A DNA stretch of 64,000 nt from Marinobacter psychrophilus. GTDB lineage: Bacteria; Pseudomonadota; Gammaproteobacteria; Pseudomonadales; Oleiphilaceae. Positions 1 to 14,515 of this stretch are shown in pieces. The stretch is taken from positions 868,001 to 932,000 of the forward strand of contig NZ_CP011494.1 of the NCBI RefSeq assembly GCF_001043175.1, given 5' to 3'. Each line of letters begins with the position of its first letter. The first letter of the stretch is position 1. The notes under the pieces are model-generated. The model was not told the DNA's origin, did not search any database, and worked only from the letters and a program-made list of their open reading frames with translations. The translations under genes were made by a program, and so were the position numbers.

Positions 1-1222
1 CGCACCTAATGATCGCTACGAGTATGTGTTTCCGAAAAAAACCAAATTGCGGTCTTATAATCCCGCCATTCGTGGCCACGCCGGCCAGATTAAAAAAGCA
101 GTGGACATGCTGCTGGCAGCAAAGCGACCGATTGTGTACGCCGGCGGGGGTGTCATTCTAGGCAGGGCCTCTGGTCAACTGACTGAAATGGTGCGCGGGT
201 TGGGTTACCCCATCACGAATACCTTGATGGGCATAGGCTGTTATCCTGCGAGTGACCAGCAGCACATTGGTTGGTTGGGCATGCACGGCACCTACGAAGC
301 CAATATGGTTATGCATCACGCGGACCTTATTCTGGCTGTCGGTGCGCGCTTTGACGACCGCGTTACCAACGCGACTGAGAAGTTCTGCCCAGGCGCCCGC
401 ATTATCCACATCGACATCGATCCGGCGTCGATTTCCAAAACCATCAGCGCCGATGTTCCCATCGTTGGGCCGGTGGATTCTGTGCTGAAAGAAATGCAGT
501 CGCTGATCAAAGAAAGCAAGGTCAGGCCCGACGTCGACGCGCTGGCATCCTGGTGGAAGCAGATCGACGAATGGCGCGCTTTTCACGGTATGCGCTATGA
601 AACGAGTGATGACGTAATTAAGCCGCAGGAAGTGGTGGAAATGGTGCACCGCCTGACCAACGGCGATGCATATGTCACCACCGACGTGGGGCAGCACCAG
701 ATGTTTGCCGCCCAGTACTACAAGTTTGACAAGCCCAACCGCTGGATCAGCTCCGGTGGTCTTGGCACCATGGGCTTTGGCTTGCCGGCAGCGATGGGCA
801 TAAAGTTGAACTTTCCGGATGAAGAGGTGCTCTGCATCACCGGCGAAGGCAGCATCCAGATGAATATCCAGGAGCTGTCGACCTGTAAGCAATACAGCCT
901 GCCTGTGAAAATCATCAACCTGAATAATCAGGCTTTGGGTATGGTTAAACAGTGGCAGGATATGAATTACGGGGCACGCCACTCGCATTCTTACATGGAC
1001 TCCTTGCCGGACTTCGTCAAGCTCGCGGAGGCCTATGGCCACGAGGGAATGAAAATTACGCGGAAGGAAGACCTGGAGCCCATGCTCAAAAAAGCATTGG
1101 CCATGAAAGACAAACTGGTGTTCTTGGATATTTACGTAGACCCTTCTGAGCACGTCTACCCGATGCATGTAGCCCGTGGCTCAATGAAAGATATGTGGCT
1201 CAGCAAAACGGAGAAGGTGTAA
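1..1222 (+). CDS. ilvI: Acetolactate synthase large subunit, 3' part (5' end outside window)
   Basis: Thiamine-diphosphate enzyme that condenses two pyruvates to acetolactate, or pyruvate with 2-oxobutyrate, as the first common step of valine, leucine and isoleucine synthesis. The frame is open from base 2, so the first about 170 residues lie outside the window. What remains is the central domain and the C-terminal ThDP-binding domain, with the cofactor motif beginning GEGS (Glu where many family members have Asp) and ending LNNQ, then the AEAYGH and SEHVYPM stretches typical of the IlvI/IlvB C-terminus and the terminal MWLSKTEKV. The small subunit follows two bases after the stop, so the two are translationally coupled. 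Identity is firm; ilvI rather than ilvB is chosen from the ilvH partner and similarity to the Pseudomonas pair. Confidence 0.96.
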   Translation, partial: APNDRYEYVFPKKTKLRSYNPAIRGHAGQIKKAVDMLLAAKRPIVYAGGGVILGRASGQLTEMVRGLGYPITNTLMGIGCYPASDQQHIGWLGMHGTYEANMVMHHADLILAVGARFDDRVTNATEKFCPGARIIHIDIDPASISKTISADVPIVGPVDSVLKEMQSLIKESKVRPDVDALASWWKQIDEWRAFHGMRYETSDDVIKPQEVVEMVHRLTNGDAYVTTDVGQHQMFAAQYYKFDKPNRWISSGGLGTMGFGLPAAMGIKLNFPDEEVLCITGEGSIQMNIQELSTCKQYSLPVKIINLNNQALGMVKQWQDMNYGARHSHSYMDSLPDFVKLAEAYGHEGMKITRKEDLEPMLKKALAMKDKLVFLDIYVDPSEHVYPMHVARGSMKDMWLSKTEKV

Positions 1223-1224
1223 TC

Positions 1225-1716
1225 ATGCGTCGAATCATTTCTGTTTTGTTGGAAAATGAGCCGGGCGCGCTGTCGCGGGTAGTGGGTCTGTTTTCACAGC
1301 GCAACTACAACATTGAAACCCTGACGGTTGCACCTACCGAAGACCCGACGATGTCGCGTTTGACTGTAACGACGACGGGTTCTGAGCGGGTGATTGAGCA
1401 GATTACCAAGCAGCTGAACAAGCTGATTGAAGTAATCAAGCTCGTTGATCTCACCGAGGGTGCCCATATCGAGCGTGAACTCATGCTGGTAAAGCTGAAA
1501 GCAACGGGCTCCCAGCGCGCCGAAATCAAACGCACCGTAGACATTTTTCGTGGTCAGATCGTTGACGTCACCAGTTCGGTGTATACCGTGCAGCTGGCGG
1601 GCGATAGTGCCAAGCTGGATGGCTTTATTCAGGCCATTGGTGCAACCGGTGTTCTGGAAGTAGTGCGTAGTGGTGTATCCGGTATTGCTCGCGGTGAAAA
1701 AGTGCTCAGCCTTTAA
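1225..1716 (+). CDS. ilvH: Acetolactate synthase regulatory (small) subunit
   Basis: Regulatory subunit that activates the catalytic subunit and confers valine feedback inhibition. The protein is 163 residues, the usual IlvH length. Residues about 1-75 form an ACT domain (MRRIISVLLENEPGAL, then SQRNYNIETLTV), and the rest is the ALS-type C-terminal domain (VDIFRGQIVDV). The ATG at 1225 is chosen because it gives the canonical N-terminus; an upstream in-frame codon at 1195 would add ten residues read through the end of ilvI. It lies two bases behind ilvI and 72 bases before ilvC, so ilvIHC probably form one operon. Confidence 0.96.
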   Translation: MRRIISVLLENEPGALSRVVGLFSQRNYNIETLTVAPTEDPTMSRLTVTTTGSERVIEQITKQLNKLIEVIKLVDLTEGAHIERELMLVKLKATGSQRAEIKRTVDIFRGQIVDVTSSVYTVQLAGDSAKLDGFIQAIGATGVLEVVRSGVSGIARGEKVLSL

Positions 1717-1779
1717 GGCTATTGATTTTAAAAAATTCATAACGTAGAACGCAGGCCCTCAGGGCCGCTCAAACAATAG

Positions 1780-2805
<1,026 letters not shown>

Positions 2806-2830
2806 AAGTCCAGGCTTTCGGTTTTGTAAG

Positions 2831-2855
2831 ACGCGGCCCGTGTGGCCGCGTTTTT
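2831..2855 (+). terminator. Rho-independent terminator after ilvC
   Basis: ACGCGGCC and GGCCGCG form a GC-rich stem with a short loop, followed directly by TTTTT. It sits 26 bases after the ilvC stop and separates ilvIHC from pssA. A TATACT just downstream (2860-2865) could be a -10 element for pssA, but I see no convincing -35. Confidence 0.75.
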
Positions 2856-2894
2856 CATATATACTGCGGCCAAATACTTTCCGGAGTAATTGGA

Positions 2895-3743
2895 ATGACT
2901 GACGAAAAGAAATCTACCGAATCTAATCCGGCCAATAAGCCAGATGTGTCTGCTTCTGCTGGCAAAGGTACGGAAGACGTTCACGAGCTCCCGCCGGGAG
3001 AGGTTATTGAAGAAGAGTTGGTTGGAGGGGCGCCTGTTCGCCATAAAGGTATTTTCCTGCTGCCCAATGCGCTCACTACAGCGTCTTTGTTTTCGGGTTT
3101 CTACGCGATTGTCTCTGCCGCCAACGGCATTTTTGACAACGCTGCGATTGCCATCTTCGTGTCTATGATTCTGGATGGGCTGGATGGGCGCGTTGCGCGC
3201 ATGACGAACACCCAAAGCAAATTTGGCGAAGAGTATGATTCCCTGGCCGATATGGTGGCCTTTGGTGTAGCACCGGGGTTGGTGGCGTTCTTCTGGTCGC
3301 TTAATGGTCTGGGTAAGCTGGGTTGGGCGGTAACCTTTATCTATGTAGCCGGAACGGCTCTGCGCTTGGCTCGTTTCAATACTCAGATCGGGTCGGTCGA
3401 TAAGAAGTACTTTGTTGGCTTGCCAAGCCCTGCGGCGGCGGCTGCCGTGGCGGGAATGGTCTGGTGCTTTCATGCGTTCGAGCCAGCGGCTTGGTTAACG
3501 GCTCTAACACTGTTTGTAGTCGCCGGTGCTGGCGTGTTAATGGTCAGCAATGTTCTGTACCAGAGCTTCAAAGATGTCGACATGCGGGGCAGGGTGCCGT
3601 TCGCAGCGATTTTACTGGTGGTGCTGATTTTTGTGGTCATTGCGCTTGATCCCGCCACCGTGCTGTTCAGTGCTTTCTTGGTATATGCGTTGACAGGGCC
3701 AGTGCGGGCCTTATTTCGTAAAAAGCCTCGTCGTCCAGCGTAA
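2895..3743 (+). CDS. pssA: CDP-diacylglycerol--serine O-phosphatidyltransferase
   Basis: Integral membrane enzyme that makes phosphatidylserine, the precursor of phosphatidylethanolamine, from CDP-diacylglycerol and serine. The 282-residue protein has a hydrophilic, probably cytoplasmic N-terminus of about 50 residues, then several membrane segments. The CDP-alcohol phosphotransferase signature D-G-x2-A-R-x8-G-x3-D-x3-D is complete: D97, G98, A101, R102, G111, D115, D119. This is the membrane-type, Bacillus-like PssA, not the phospholipase D-like enzyme of E. coli. The SD GGAG precedes the ATG. ilvC-pssA-rrn is an order I associate with Pseudomonas and Marinobacter. Confidence 0.95.
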   Translation: MTDEKKSTESNPANKPDVSASAGKGTEDVHELPPGEVIEEELVGGAPVRHKGIFLLPNALTTASLFSGFYAIVSAANGIFDNAAIAIFVSMILDGLDGRVARMTNTQSKFGEEYDSLADMVAFGVAPGLVAFFWSLNGLGKLGWAVTFIYVAGTALRLARFNTQIGSVDKKYFVGLPSPAAAAAVAGMVWCFHAFEPAAWLTALTLFVVAGAGVLMVSNVLYQSFKDVDMRGRVPFAAILLVVLIFVVIALDPATVLFSAFLVYALTGPVRALFRKKPRRPA

Positions 3744-3876
3744 TATCGGGTGTAAGTAAGTTGTGGGTAGGGTATAAAGAAGGTGCTCAGGCCCCTTTTC
3801 TGATTGCATAGAGCGCGTGTTTGTAGGACGAAGTAAGGGTAAACCGAGATGCAGGGAATCTTTTTCAGATTTGCCG

Positions 3877-3904
3877 TTGACGTGTACCGAGAAGTCTGTA
3901 GAAT
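3877..3904 (+). promoter_or_regulatory. rRNA promoter P1 (sigma-70 type)
   Basis: TTGACG (3877-3882) and TAGAAT (3899-3904) are separated by 16 bp. It is the first of three similarly built promoters before the 16S gene. Confidence 0.65.
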
Positions 3905-4019
3905 GCTCATCTCGCTTGAGGGACAGCCGGTTACAGAGAGGCAGGAATCGAGCGAGAACTGTTTTGTAAGACGTTGAAAAGTTTAGGAAATCTGATTTAA
4001 ACTTTGAACGCGAAAACGG

Positions 4020-4047
4020 TTGACACGGTTCGGATACGCTGTAGAAT
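4020..4047 (+). promoter_or_regulatory. rRNA promoter P2 (sigma-70 type)
   Basis: TTGACA (4020-4025) and TAGAAT (4042-4047) with a 16-bp spacer. The discriminator GCGCC follows the -10 directly, a GC-rich feature known to make rRNA promoters sensitive to ppGpp. The 40 bases upstream are A/T-rich and look like an UP element. Confidence 0.8.
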
Positions 4048-4130
4048 GCGCCTCTCGAATCAAGCATTACCAGCCGGTTGATTCGGTGGTTTTGGAAAGA
4101 AGATCTTCCGGAGCGGCTCGAAGTAAACGG

Positions 4131-4158
4131 TTGACAGGAAAGCGAAACGATGTATAAT
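4131..4158 (+). promoter_or_regulatory. rRNA promoter P3 (sigma-70 type)
   Basis: TTGACA (4131-4136) and a perfect TATAAT (4153-4158), again with a 16-bp spacer and a GC-containing discriminator (TCGCCTCC). This is the promoter nearest the 16S gene, with an expected start near 4165. Confidence 0.85.
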
Positions 4159-4170
4159 TCGCCTCCTGAT

Positions 4171-4197
4171 TGAGCCACGGCTCAAACGCTCTTTAAA
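4171..4197 (+). promoter_or_regulatory. rRNA leader antitermination site: boxB-like hairpin and boxA
   Basis: TGAGCCACGGCTCA (4171-4184) is a perfect inverted repeat in the boxB position, followed by CGCTCTTTAA (4188-4197), a match to boxA, the NusB/NusE loading site of rRNA antitermination. Just downstream, bases about 4199-4222 are complementary to 5891-5919 behind the 16S gene, forming the RNase III processing stalk. The whole 3744-4325 gap is promoter and leader; no gene is seen in it. Confidence 0.75.
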
Positions 4198-4325
4198 AAA
4201 TTAACCAAGTAATTCGTGTGGGCGCTGACTGGAGTATTTCGGTAAGAAATACCAAGTCAACGACTCGTCAAGAATTGAGTTTTTGTACTTGAGCAGATTT
4301 AAGATCTTCGGATCTTGTATGATTT

Positions 4326-5866
<1,541 letters not shown>

Positions 5867-5976
5867 AACGATGCCGAACGCTTCGGTCAGAGTCCACACG
5901 AATTACTTGGTTGATTAATTAAAGAGAGCAAAGGGTCTTTCAGGCCCAGCGGTCTTGTTGAAAAACAAGCGAAACC

Positions 5977-6053
<77 letters not shown>

Positions 6054-6069
6054 GACTTGCATAGCTTTT

Positions 6070-6145
6070 GGGGCTATAGCTCAGCTGGGAGAGCGCCTGC
6101 CTTGCACGCAGGAGGTCAGCAGTTCGATCCTGCTTAGCTCCACCA
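6070..6145 (+). tRNA. tRNA-Ala (anticodon TGC)
   Basis: 76 nt, 16 bases behind tRNA-Ile. Acceptor GGGGCTA pairs with TAGCTCC (one G-T wobble), the T-arm contains AGTTCGATCCT, and CCA is encoded. The anticodon TGC is at 6103-6105. The Ile-Ala pair is the common spacer arrangement in gammaproteobacterial rRNA operons. Confidence 0.98.
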
Positions 6146-6510
6146 TTATACAAGTGGTCTGAATAATCTGAGAACCCTGAGAACCCTGAATGTCCTGACT
6201 TCGGTCAGTGTACAGAAAAAAGTATTTCAGTTTAGCGTCCGCTAAGTCTGAAGTTCTTCTTTCTGATCACTGGGTCAGATTTGCTCTTTAACAAATTGGA
6301 TGAGATAGAACACGAATACTTTTCTCTACGGTCTTTGAGGAAAGTGTTCAAGTGATAACGATTTTTTCAAGCGTTATCCGGTGTTGTCGTTGAAGTGGTT
6401 GTTTATAACTTCGAGTGACGGTCTCTAATGTTCCCTGGAACACTCTGTTCGACTTCGGTTGAGCGGCGGTGGGCTTGAGTCATTGGCGATCAGTTGTCTT
6501 GGGGTTATAT
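6146..6510 (+). other. Spacer between tRNA-Ala and 23S, with second boxA and 23S processing stem
   Basis: Contains no gene. TGCTCTTTAACA (6282-6293) is a boxA that reloads the antitermination complex before 23S. Bases about 6296-6313 (TTGGATGAGATAGAACA) are complementary to 9467-9484 behind 23S, and 6497-6516 are complementary to the bases following the 23S 3' end; together these form the long precursor stem cut by RNase III. A TGAGAACCC direct repeat (about 6169-6186) and a UUCG-capped hairpin (6195-6208) are also visible. Confidence 0.7.
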
Positions 6511-9402
<2,892 letters not shown>

Positions 9403-9500
9403 TATAACACCCAAGACAATTGCGGATATCGCAACGAAAAAATTATTATCACGGCCCTTAAAGCCAATGTTCTATCTCATCCCCCAGTGATCAACCGTTT

Positions 9501-9616
9501 TGTCTGACGACCATAGCGGCCTGGTACCACCTGATCCCATCTCGAACTCAGAAGTGAAACAGGCCTGCGCCGATGGTAGTGTGGTTCGCCCATGTGAGAG
9601 TAGGTCATCGTCAGAC
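9501..9616 (+). rRNA. rrf: 5S ribosomal RNA
   Basis: TGTCTGACGA at the 5' end pairs with TCGTCAGAC at the 3' end. Conserved CGAACTCAGAAGTGAAAC and GCCGATGGTAGTGTGG are present. Length is about 116 nt. Confidence 0.95.
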
Positions 9617-9630
9617 TCTTATTGCTAATT

Positions 9631-9664
9631 GCCCCGATAGCTCACGCCGTCGGGGCTTTTTTTT
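9631..9664 (+). terminator. Rho-independent terminator of the rRNA operon
   Basis: GCCCCGA ... TCGGGGC stem followed by eight T. It lies about 15 bases after 5S. A second, smaller hairpin (GCCTG ... CAGGC, about 9665-9684) follows it. Confidence 0.9.
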
Positions 9665-9798
9665 GCCTGAAATACAGCAGGCAAAGGTCTAATCTGTACC
9701 CGGTGGGTCACCGGTTCCAGGCATGTCCCCTATTCGTGAAATCTGTCCCGGTGATATACTGCGAGTCTAAAGCCCAATAAGCCTGATGGAGTTGCTGC

Positions 9799-11349
9799 AT
9801 GTCTGCCAATGATCACCTCGTCATATTTGATACCACTCTGCGCGATGGCGAGCAAAGCCCCGGCGCCACCATGAACAAGGCCGAAAAGCTGCGCATTGCC
9901 AAAGCATTGGAAAAACTGCGTGTTGACGTCATTGAAGCCGGCTTCGCCATAGCCAGTCAAGGCGATTTCGAAGCGATCAAAGTGATTGCAGAAACCATTA
10001 AAGACGCCACAATATGCAGTCTGGCGCGGGCCACTGATGGTGACATTGATCGGGCTGCCGAGGCTGTGCGTCCGGCAAATCGTAGCCGCATTCACACATT
10101 CATTGCGACATCTCCTATCCATATGAAGCACAAGCTGAATATGACGCCTGACGAGGTGATAGAGCAAGCCGTACGCGCGGTTAAACGAGCACGTAATCAC
10201 GTTTTCGATGTGGAATTTTCGTGTGAAGACGCAGGTCGTTCCGAGTTGGATTTTCTATGCCGCATCATTGAGGCGGCGATTGACGCCGGTGCTACAACCA
10301 TCAATATCCCGGACACAGTGGGTTACGCTATACCCCATCAGTTCGGCAACACCATGGCTCAGTTGTTGAACCGCATTCCCAACGCCGACAAGGCTATTTT
10401 CTCGGTTCATTGCCACAACGACTTGGGACTTGCCGTTGCCAACTCTTTGGCGGCTGTTTCCCAAGGCGCACGCCAGGTTGAATGCACTATCAATGGTTTG
10501 GGCGAGCGCGCCGGTAACGCCTCCCTGGAAGAGATTGTCATGGCGGTTCGAACTCGCCAAGACTACTTCAATCTAGATACCCGCATAGACGCCACCCACA
10601 TAGTGCCGGCTTCCCGTTTAGTGTCGACCATTACCGGTTTCCCGGTACAACCTAACAAAGCGATTGTAGGCGCTAACGCTTTTGCCCACGAGTCTGGTAT
10701 TCACCAAGATGGCGTACTCAAGCATCGCGAAACCTATGAAATCATGAGGGCTGAAGATGTCGGCTGGCACACCAACAGCCTGGTGATGGGTAAGCATTCT
10801 GGCCGCAATGCATTCCGCACGCGTTTGCTAGAGCTGGGCATCCAATTTGGCACCGAAACCGAGCTGAATGAGGCTTTTGCTCGCTTCAAGGCACTTGCAG
10901 ACTTGAAACACGAGATTTTTGACGAAGACTTGCAGGCTATTGCTAGCAATACCCGTCAAGAAGACCAGTTAGGGCGCTTCGGGTTGGTGTGCATGAAAGT
11001 GTGTTCGGAAACCGGTGTGATTCCGAAAGCCGATCTGACGATTACCATGGATGACAAAGAGCACCGTGTTCAGGCGGAAGGCAGTGGCCCGGTCGATGCG
11101 ACATTCAAAGCCATTGAGTCATTGGTGGATTCCGGTTGCAAGCTTCAGCTCTACTCGGTGAATAACATCACCAGTGGTACTGATTCACAAGGTGAGGTTA
11201 CGGTGCGCCTTGAGCGCGGTGGTCGCATTGTTAATGGAGTAGGGGCAGACACTGACATCATTATTGCATCCGTTAAAGCATACATAGCTGCGTTGAATTT
11301 GATCAGTGCGGGTGGTATACGGCACCATCCGCAAGGAGCGGATGTATAA
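9799..11349 (+). CDS. leuA: 2-isopropylmalate synthase
   Basis: Condenses acetyl-CoA with 2-oxoisovalerate, the first committed step of leucine synthesis. The 516-residue protein has the DRE-TIM N-terminal catalytic barrel with [13 protein letters not shown] at residues 10-22 and the metal-binding histidines in VHCHND. The C-terminal allosteric LeuA dimer domain starts near residue 390 and is expected to bind leucine. Length matches the type 1 LeuA of E. coli. It stands alone here without leuBCD. TATACT (9755-9760) may be its -10 element. I see no leucine-rich leader peptide in the 130-base upstream region. Confidence 0.97.
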   Translation: MSANDHLVIFDTTLRDGEQSPGATMNKAEKLRIAKALEKLRVDVIEAGFAIASQGDFEAIKVIAETIKDATICSLARATDGDIDRAAEAVRPANRSRIHTFIATSPIHMKHKLNMTPDEVIEQAVRAVKRARNHVFDVEFSCEDAGRSELDFLCRIIEAAIDAGATTINIPDTVGYAIPHQFGNTMAQLLNRIPNADKAIFSVHCHNDLGLAVANSLAAVSQGARQVECTINGLGERAGNASLEEIVMAVRTRQDYFNLDTRIDATHIVPASRLVSTITGFPVQPNKAIVGANAFAHESGIHQDGVLKHRETYEIMRAEDVGWHTNSLVMGKHSGRNAFRTRLLELGIQFGTETELNEAFARFKALADLKHEIFDEDLQAIASNTRQEDQLGRFGLVCMKVCSETGVIPKADLTITMDDKEHRVQAEGSGPVDATFKAIESLVDSGCKLQLYSVNNITSGTDSQGEVTVRLERGGRIVNGVGADTDIIIASVKAYIAALNLISAGGIRHHPQGADV

Positions 11350-11389
11350 AGGCCATCAAGATGCGTTCGAATAATTTGGCAGGATGTTA

Positions 11390-12310
11390 ATGCGAACCCA
11401 CGAAGTGGAACGGCAATTTTATTTGGCGATGTCCGGTGTGCAGCTCTGGTACGCTCGCGAGCCGCTACCGGGTGCTGCGCCTAGCCCTGAATTTGTGTTT
11501 CCGTTAGAGCGCGCTCTAACGACTCCAGTGCTACCAATGCCTGCCGGTAACCCTGCTACGCCCGTTCACGCGCCTTCTTCAGCCCACTTGCCAAAAGCCA
11601 AACCGTTGCGCCGGGCAGATCCTGCGGCTGCCGCCCGCATTGCTGATCTGCAGTCGCTGATGAAAGCGGAAAAAACCGAGGCACCCCAGCCTGATCGCCC
11701 TCCCAAACCGATAGAAGATGTTTCTATCAGCACGCGTTTGGCTCCTGACCCGACGCCTGCCCCGATCACGGATGCGTCGCCGCCGGTGAAGATTGCTCCT
11801 GTGCCAGCGGCGCTCTCGCCATCGATACGTCATCCTGACCCGCTTGTGCCACCAGCCGATCCGCTAAAGGTTACCCTAGCGTTGTGGCAGGGCCGAGATG
11901 TCAGTCTGATAGCGGCACTCTCGAACGACGCCAGCGTCAAGTTGCAACAAGCGCTAGCGCACAATATTTTGCGGAGCCTCGGCGAAAAGGAGTCGAGTGA
12001 ATGCGTAACCGTAAACTGGCCGGTGTTTAACAACCTTCTGGTGCCTGGCAACCAGTCACAGGATCTGGTTGGCGTTCTGAAACCGATTTTATCCGGCTTG
12101 GGCGCTCAACATCTGATCGTACTGGGTGCGAATGCTGACGACCATTTAAGCGCTGATCATGCCGGGGGCGCCGTGCCATCTTGGCTAGCGGAAGCATTGC
12201 CGACGTTAAAACAGCCGTTGATGGCTTTCAGGTTCAGCCTTGCCGAACTTGCAGCGCAGCCTCAGTACAAAAGGGACCTGTGGAGTGCAATCAGAGAATG
12301 GGTGAACTGA
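11390..12310 (+). CDS. HolD-like protein (probable DNA polymerase III psi subunit, enlarged)
   Basis: Protein of 306 residues preceding rimI. The N-terminus (RQFYLAMSGVQLWYAREPLP) resembles the chi-binding start of E. coli HolD (LQQLGITQWSLRRP), and the C-terminus (SLAELAAQPQYKRDLWSAIREW) resembles the end of HolD. Between them lies a proline/alanine-rich, probably disordered stretch (about residues 40-150) absent from the 137-residue E. coli protein. E. coli also has holD directly before rimI, which supports the assignment. Psi links the clamp loader to the chi-SSB contact. The start at 11390 is chosen because AGGA lies five bases upstream; an ATG at 11384 is also possible. Four bases separate it from rimI. 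The function is inferred. Confidence 0.65.
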   Translation: MRTHEVERQFYLAMSGVQLWYAREPLPGAAPSPEFVFPLERALTTPVLPMPAGNPATPVHAPSSAHLPKAKPLRRADPAAAARIADLQSLMKAEKTEAPQPDRPPKPIEDVSISTRLAPDPTPAPITDASPPVKIAPVPAALSPSIRHPDPLVPPADPLKVTLALWQGRDVSLIAALSNDASVKLQQALAHNILRSLGEKESSECVTVNWPVFNNLLVPGNQSQDLVGVLKPILSGLGAQHLIVLGANADDHLSADHAGGAVPSWLAEALPTLKQPLMAFRFSLAELAAQPQYKRDLWSAIREWVN

Positions 12311-12313
12311 GTC

Positions 12314-12802
12314 ATGGGCGACCGAACTAAGGCTTACCAGCAGGTGGCTCAGGGCGATCTGGTTATTGACAATTTGACTGTGGAAGAGTTGCCGACAATT
12401 CTTGAAATAGAGCGTGGCTGCCATTCTAACCCTTGGTCTGCAGGTATCTTTGAAGATTGCTTTAAGTCCACTTACCGGCTGTGGGCCGCGCGCCGCAATG
12501 GTGAGCTTGCCGGCTTCGCGGTGGTTGCCTATCAATATGATGAAGCTCACCTGCTGAATCTTTGCGTAGCACCGGCGGCGCGCGGCCTGGGTGTCGCACG
12601 GCGGCTGTTACAGTATCTGATTGCACGGTCTGGCCACGATGGCATGCAGCTTTTGTTGCTGGAGGTTCGCCATAGCAATCGGCCTGCCTACCGCTTGTAT
12701 TGCTCTGAGGGCTTTGAGCAGGTTGGTGTGCGCCCAGATTATTATCCTGCGCCCAATGGCCGTGAAAACGCTCGGGTGATGACGCGCCCCTGTTTGCTCT
12801 AA
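12314..12802 (+). CDS. rimI: Ribosomal protein S18 N-terminal alanine acetyltransferase
   Basis: GNAT-family enzyme that acetylates the N-terminal alanine of ribosomal protein S18. The 162 residues contain the GNAT core: LLNLCVAPAARGLGVARRLL, holding the acetyl-CoA pyrophosphate loop (R-G-x-G-x-A), then LLLEVRHSNRPAYRLYCSEGF and the closing YYPAPNGRENARVM typical of RimI. There is an N-terminal extension of about 15 residues relative to E. coli; an alternative start within it cannot be excluded. It directly follows the HolD-like gene, as in E. coli. Confidence 0.93.
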   Translation: MGDRTKAYQQVAQGDLVIDNLTVEELPTILEIERGCHSNPWSAGIFEDCFKSTYRLWAARRNGELAGFAVVAYQYDEAHLLNLCVAPAARGLGVARRLLQYLIARSGHDGMQLLLLEVRHSNRPAYRLYCSEGFEQVGVRPDYYPAPNGRENARVMTRPCLL

Positions 12803-12889
12803 GCCACTGCACCGGGGTTCGCGTCTAAGCGCCTTAAGCTCTATAATGACGCCCTTTTCAGCGCTTTCTATTCAGGTTGTCTTGTTACT

Positions 12890-14479
12890 ATGTCGAATCC
12901 TTCCCAGCTCTCAACGGAAGTGGCTAACCGTCGCACTTTCGCGATTATTTCCCACCCGGACGCCGGTAAAACCACTATTACTGAAAAGGTGTTGCTGTTC
13001 GGTCAGGCTATTCAAAGGGCAGGCACCGTAAAAGGCAAAAAATCCGGTCAGCATGCCAAATCAGACTGGATGGAAATGGAAAAGGAGCGGGGTATTTCCG
13101 TTACCACCTCGGTTATGCAGTTTCCCTACCATGGCAGTTTGATCAACCTGCTGGATACACCGGGCCACGAAGACTTTTCCGAAGATACCTACCGCACCCT
13201 GACAGCCGTAGACTCTTGCCTAATGGTCATAGACAGCGCCAAGGGTGTTGAGGCGCGCACCATCAAGTTGATGGAAGTAACGCGCCTGCGTGATACGCCC
13301 ATCATCACGTTCATGAACAAACTGGATCGGGAGACCCGTGATCCGGTAGATCTGATGGACGAAGTCGAAAGGGTTCTCAATATTGCCTGTGCGCCTATTA
13401 CCTGGCCTATCGGCATGGGGAAAAGTTTTAAAGGGGTGTATCACCTGCTGCGGGATGAAGTCATTCTGTATCACACAGGGCAAGGCCACATGATTCAGGA
13501 AGAGCGAATTATAAAGGGTCTGGACAATCCCGAGCTTGAGACCGCCCTGGGGGGCTATGCCGCAGAACTGCGTGACGAGGTAGAGCTGGTGAAGGGTGCG
13601 TCTCACCAATTCGATCAGCAGGCTTTTCTGGCCGGAGAGCTAACGCCGGTATTTTTTGGGACTGCGCTGGGCAATTTCGGAGTTGATCACATGCTGGATG
13701 GTCTGGTGGAGTGGGCGCCTGTGCCGCAACCACGGCAGACTGACCAGTGTCTGGTGCAGCCGGAGGATGAAAATTTTTCTGCTTTCGTATTTAAAATACA
13801 GGCCAACATGGATCCACAGCACCGCGACCGCGTTGCCTTTTTGCGGATTGTCTCTGGCCAGTATGCGCCAGGAATGAAGGCGCGCCACGTGCGGCTGGGC
13901 AAAGATGTACGCTTTTCTGATGCGCTTACCTTTATGGCTGGCGACCGGGAGCGTGCAGAGGAAGCATTTGCGGGTGATATTATCGGTTTGCACAACCACG
14001 GTACTATCCAGCTGGGGGATACCTTTACCTCCGGTGCCGACATGAAATTTACCGGTATTCCCAACTTTGCGCCTGAACTGTTCCGTCGCATCCGTTTGAA
14101 AGATCCACTTAAGGCCAAGCAGCTGCAAAAAGGACTGATTCAGCTGTCAGAAGAGGGCGCTGTTCAGCTATTCCGCCCGCTGCGCAACAACGACCTGATC
14201 GTCGGTGCTGTTGGGGTGCTGCAGTTTGACGTAGTGGTCAGTCGTCTGAAAACCGAATATAAGGTAGAGGCCATTTACGAGCCGATTAACGTATCCACGG
14301 CGCGCTGGGTAATCTGCAGTGACGAGCGCAAGTTGGACGAGTTTAAGCGTAAGAATAACGACAATCTGGCCCTCGATGGCGCTAATCAGCTTGCGTATAT
14401 TGCACCGACTATGGTGAATTTGAGCTTGGCCCAAGAGCGTTATCCCGACATAGAGTTCCATAAAACCCGAGAGCATTAA
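12890..14479 (+). CDS. prfC: Peptide chain release factor 3
   Basis: Translational GTPase that removes RF1/RF2 from the ribosome after termination. At 529 residues it has the standard length. GTPase motifs are intact: SHPDAGKTT (residues 21-29), the switch-I region with [18 protein letters not shown] and NKLDRE. Domains II and III follow; the RF3-specific C-terminus is present. A TATAAT at 12842-12847 may be the -10 element of its own promoter. TatD-family gene follows after about 36 bases. Confidence 0.97.
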   Translation: MSNPSQLSTEVANRRTFAIISHPDAGKTTITEKVLLFGQAIQRAGTVKGKKSGQHAKSDWMEMEKERGISVTTSVMQFPYHGSLINLLDTPGHEDFSEDTYRTLTAVDSCLMVIDSAKGVEARTIKLMEVTRLRDTPIITFMNKLDRETRDPVDLMDEVERVLNIACAPITWPIGMGKSFKGVYHLLRDEVILYHTGQGHMIQEERIIKGLDNPELETALGGYAAELRDEVELVKGASHQFDQQAFLAGELTPVFFGTALGNFGVDHMLDGLVEWAPVPQPRQTDQCLVQPEDENFSAFVFKIQANMDPQHRDRVAFLRIVSGQYAPGMKARHVRLGKDVRFSDALTFMAGDRERAEEAFAGDIIGLHNHGTIQLGDTFTSGADMKFTGIPNFAPELFRRIRLKDPLKAKQLQKGLIQLSEEGAVQLFRPLRNNDLIVGAVGVLQFDVVVSRLKTEYKVEAIYEPINVSTARWVICSDERKLDEFKRKNNDNLALDGANQLAYIAPTMVNLSLAQERYPDIEFHKTREH

Positions 14480-14515
14480 TTTTACCCGTTGCCATTTGGT
14501 TTAGAGGTCGACGTA

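Noticed and set aside
158..1168. Minus-strand frame of 336 codons opposite ilvI
   Set aside because: It mirrors the codon structure of ilvI on the other strand; no family resemblance and no start signal.
3711..4178. Minus-strand frame over the rRNA promoter region
   Set aside because: It covers three rRNA promoters; composition and position argue for a chance frame.
9720..9798. A leucine attenuator or leader peptide before leuA
   Set aside because: No short frame with leucine codons and no antiterminator/terminator pair beyond the rRNA terminator could be found.
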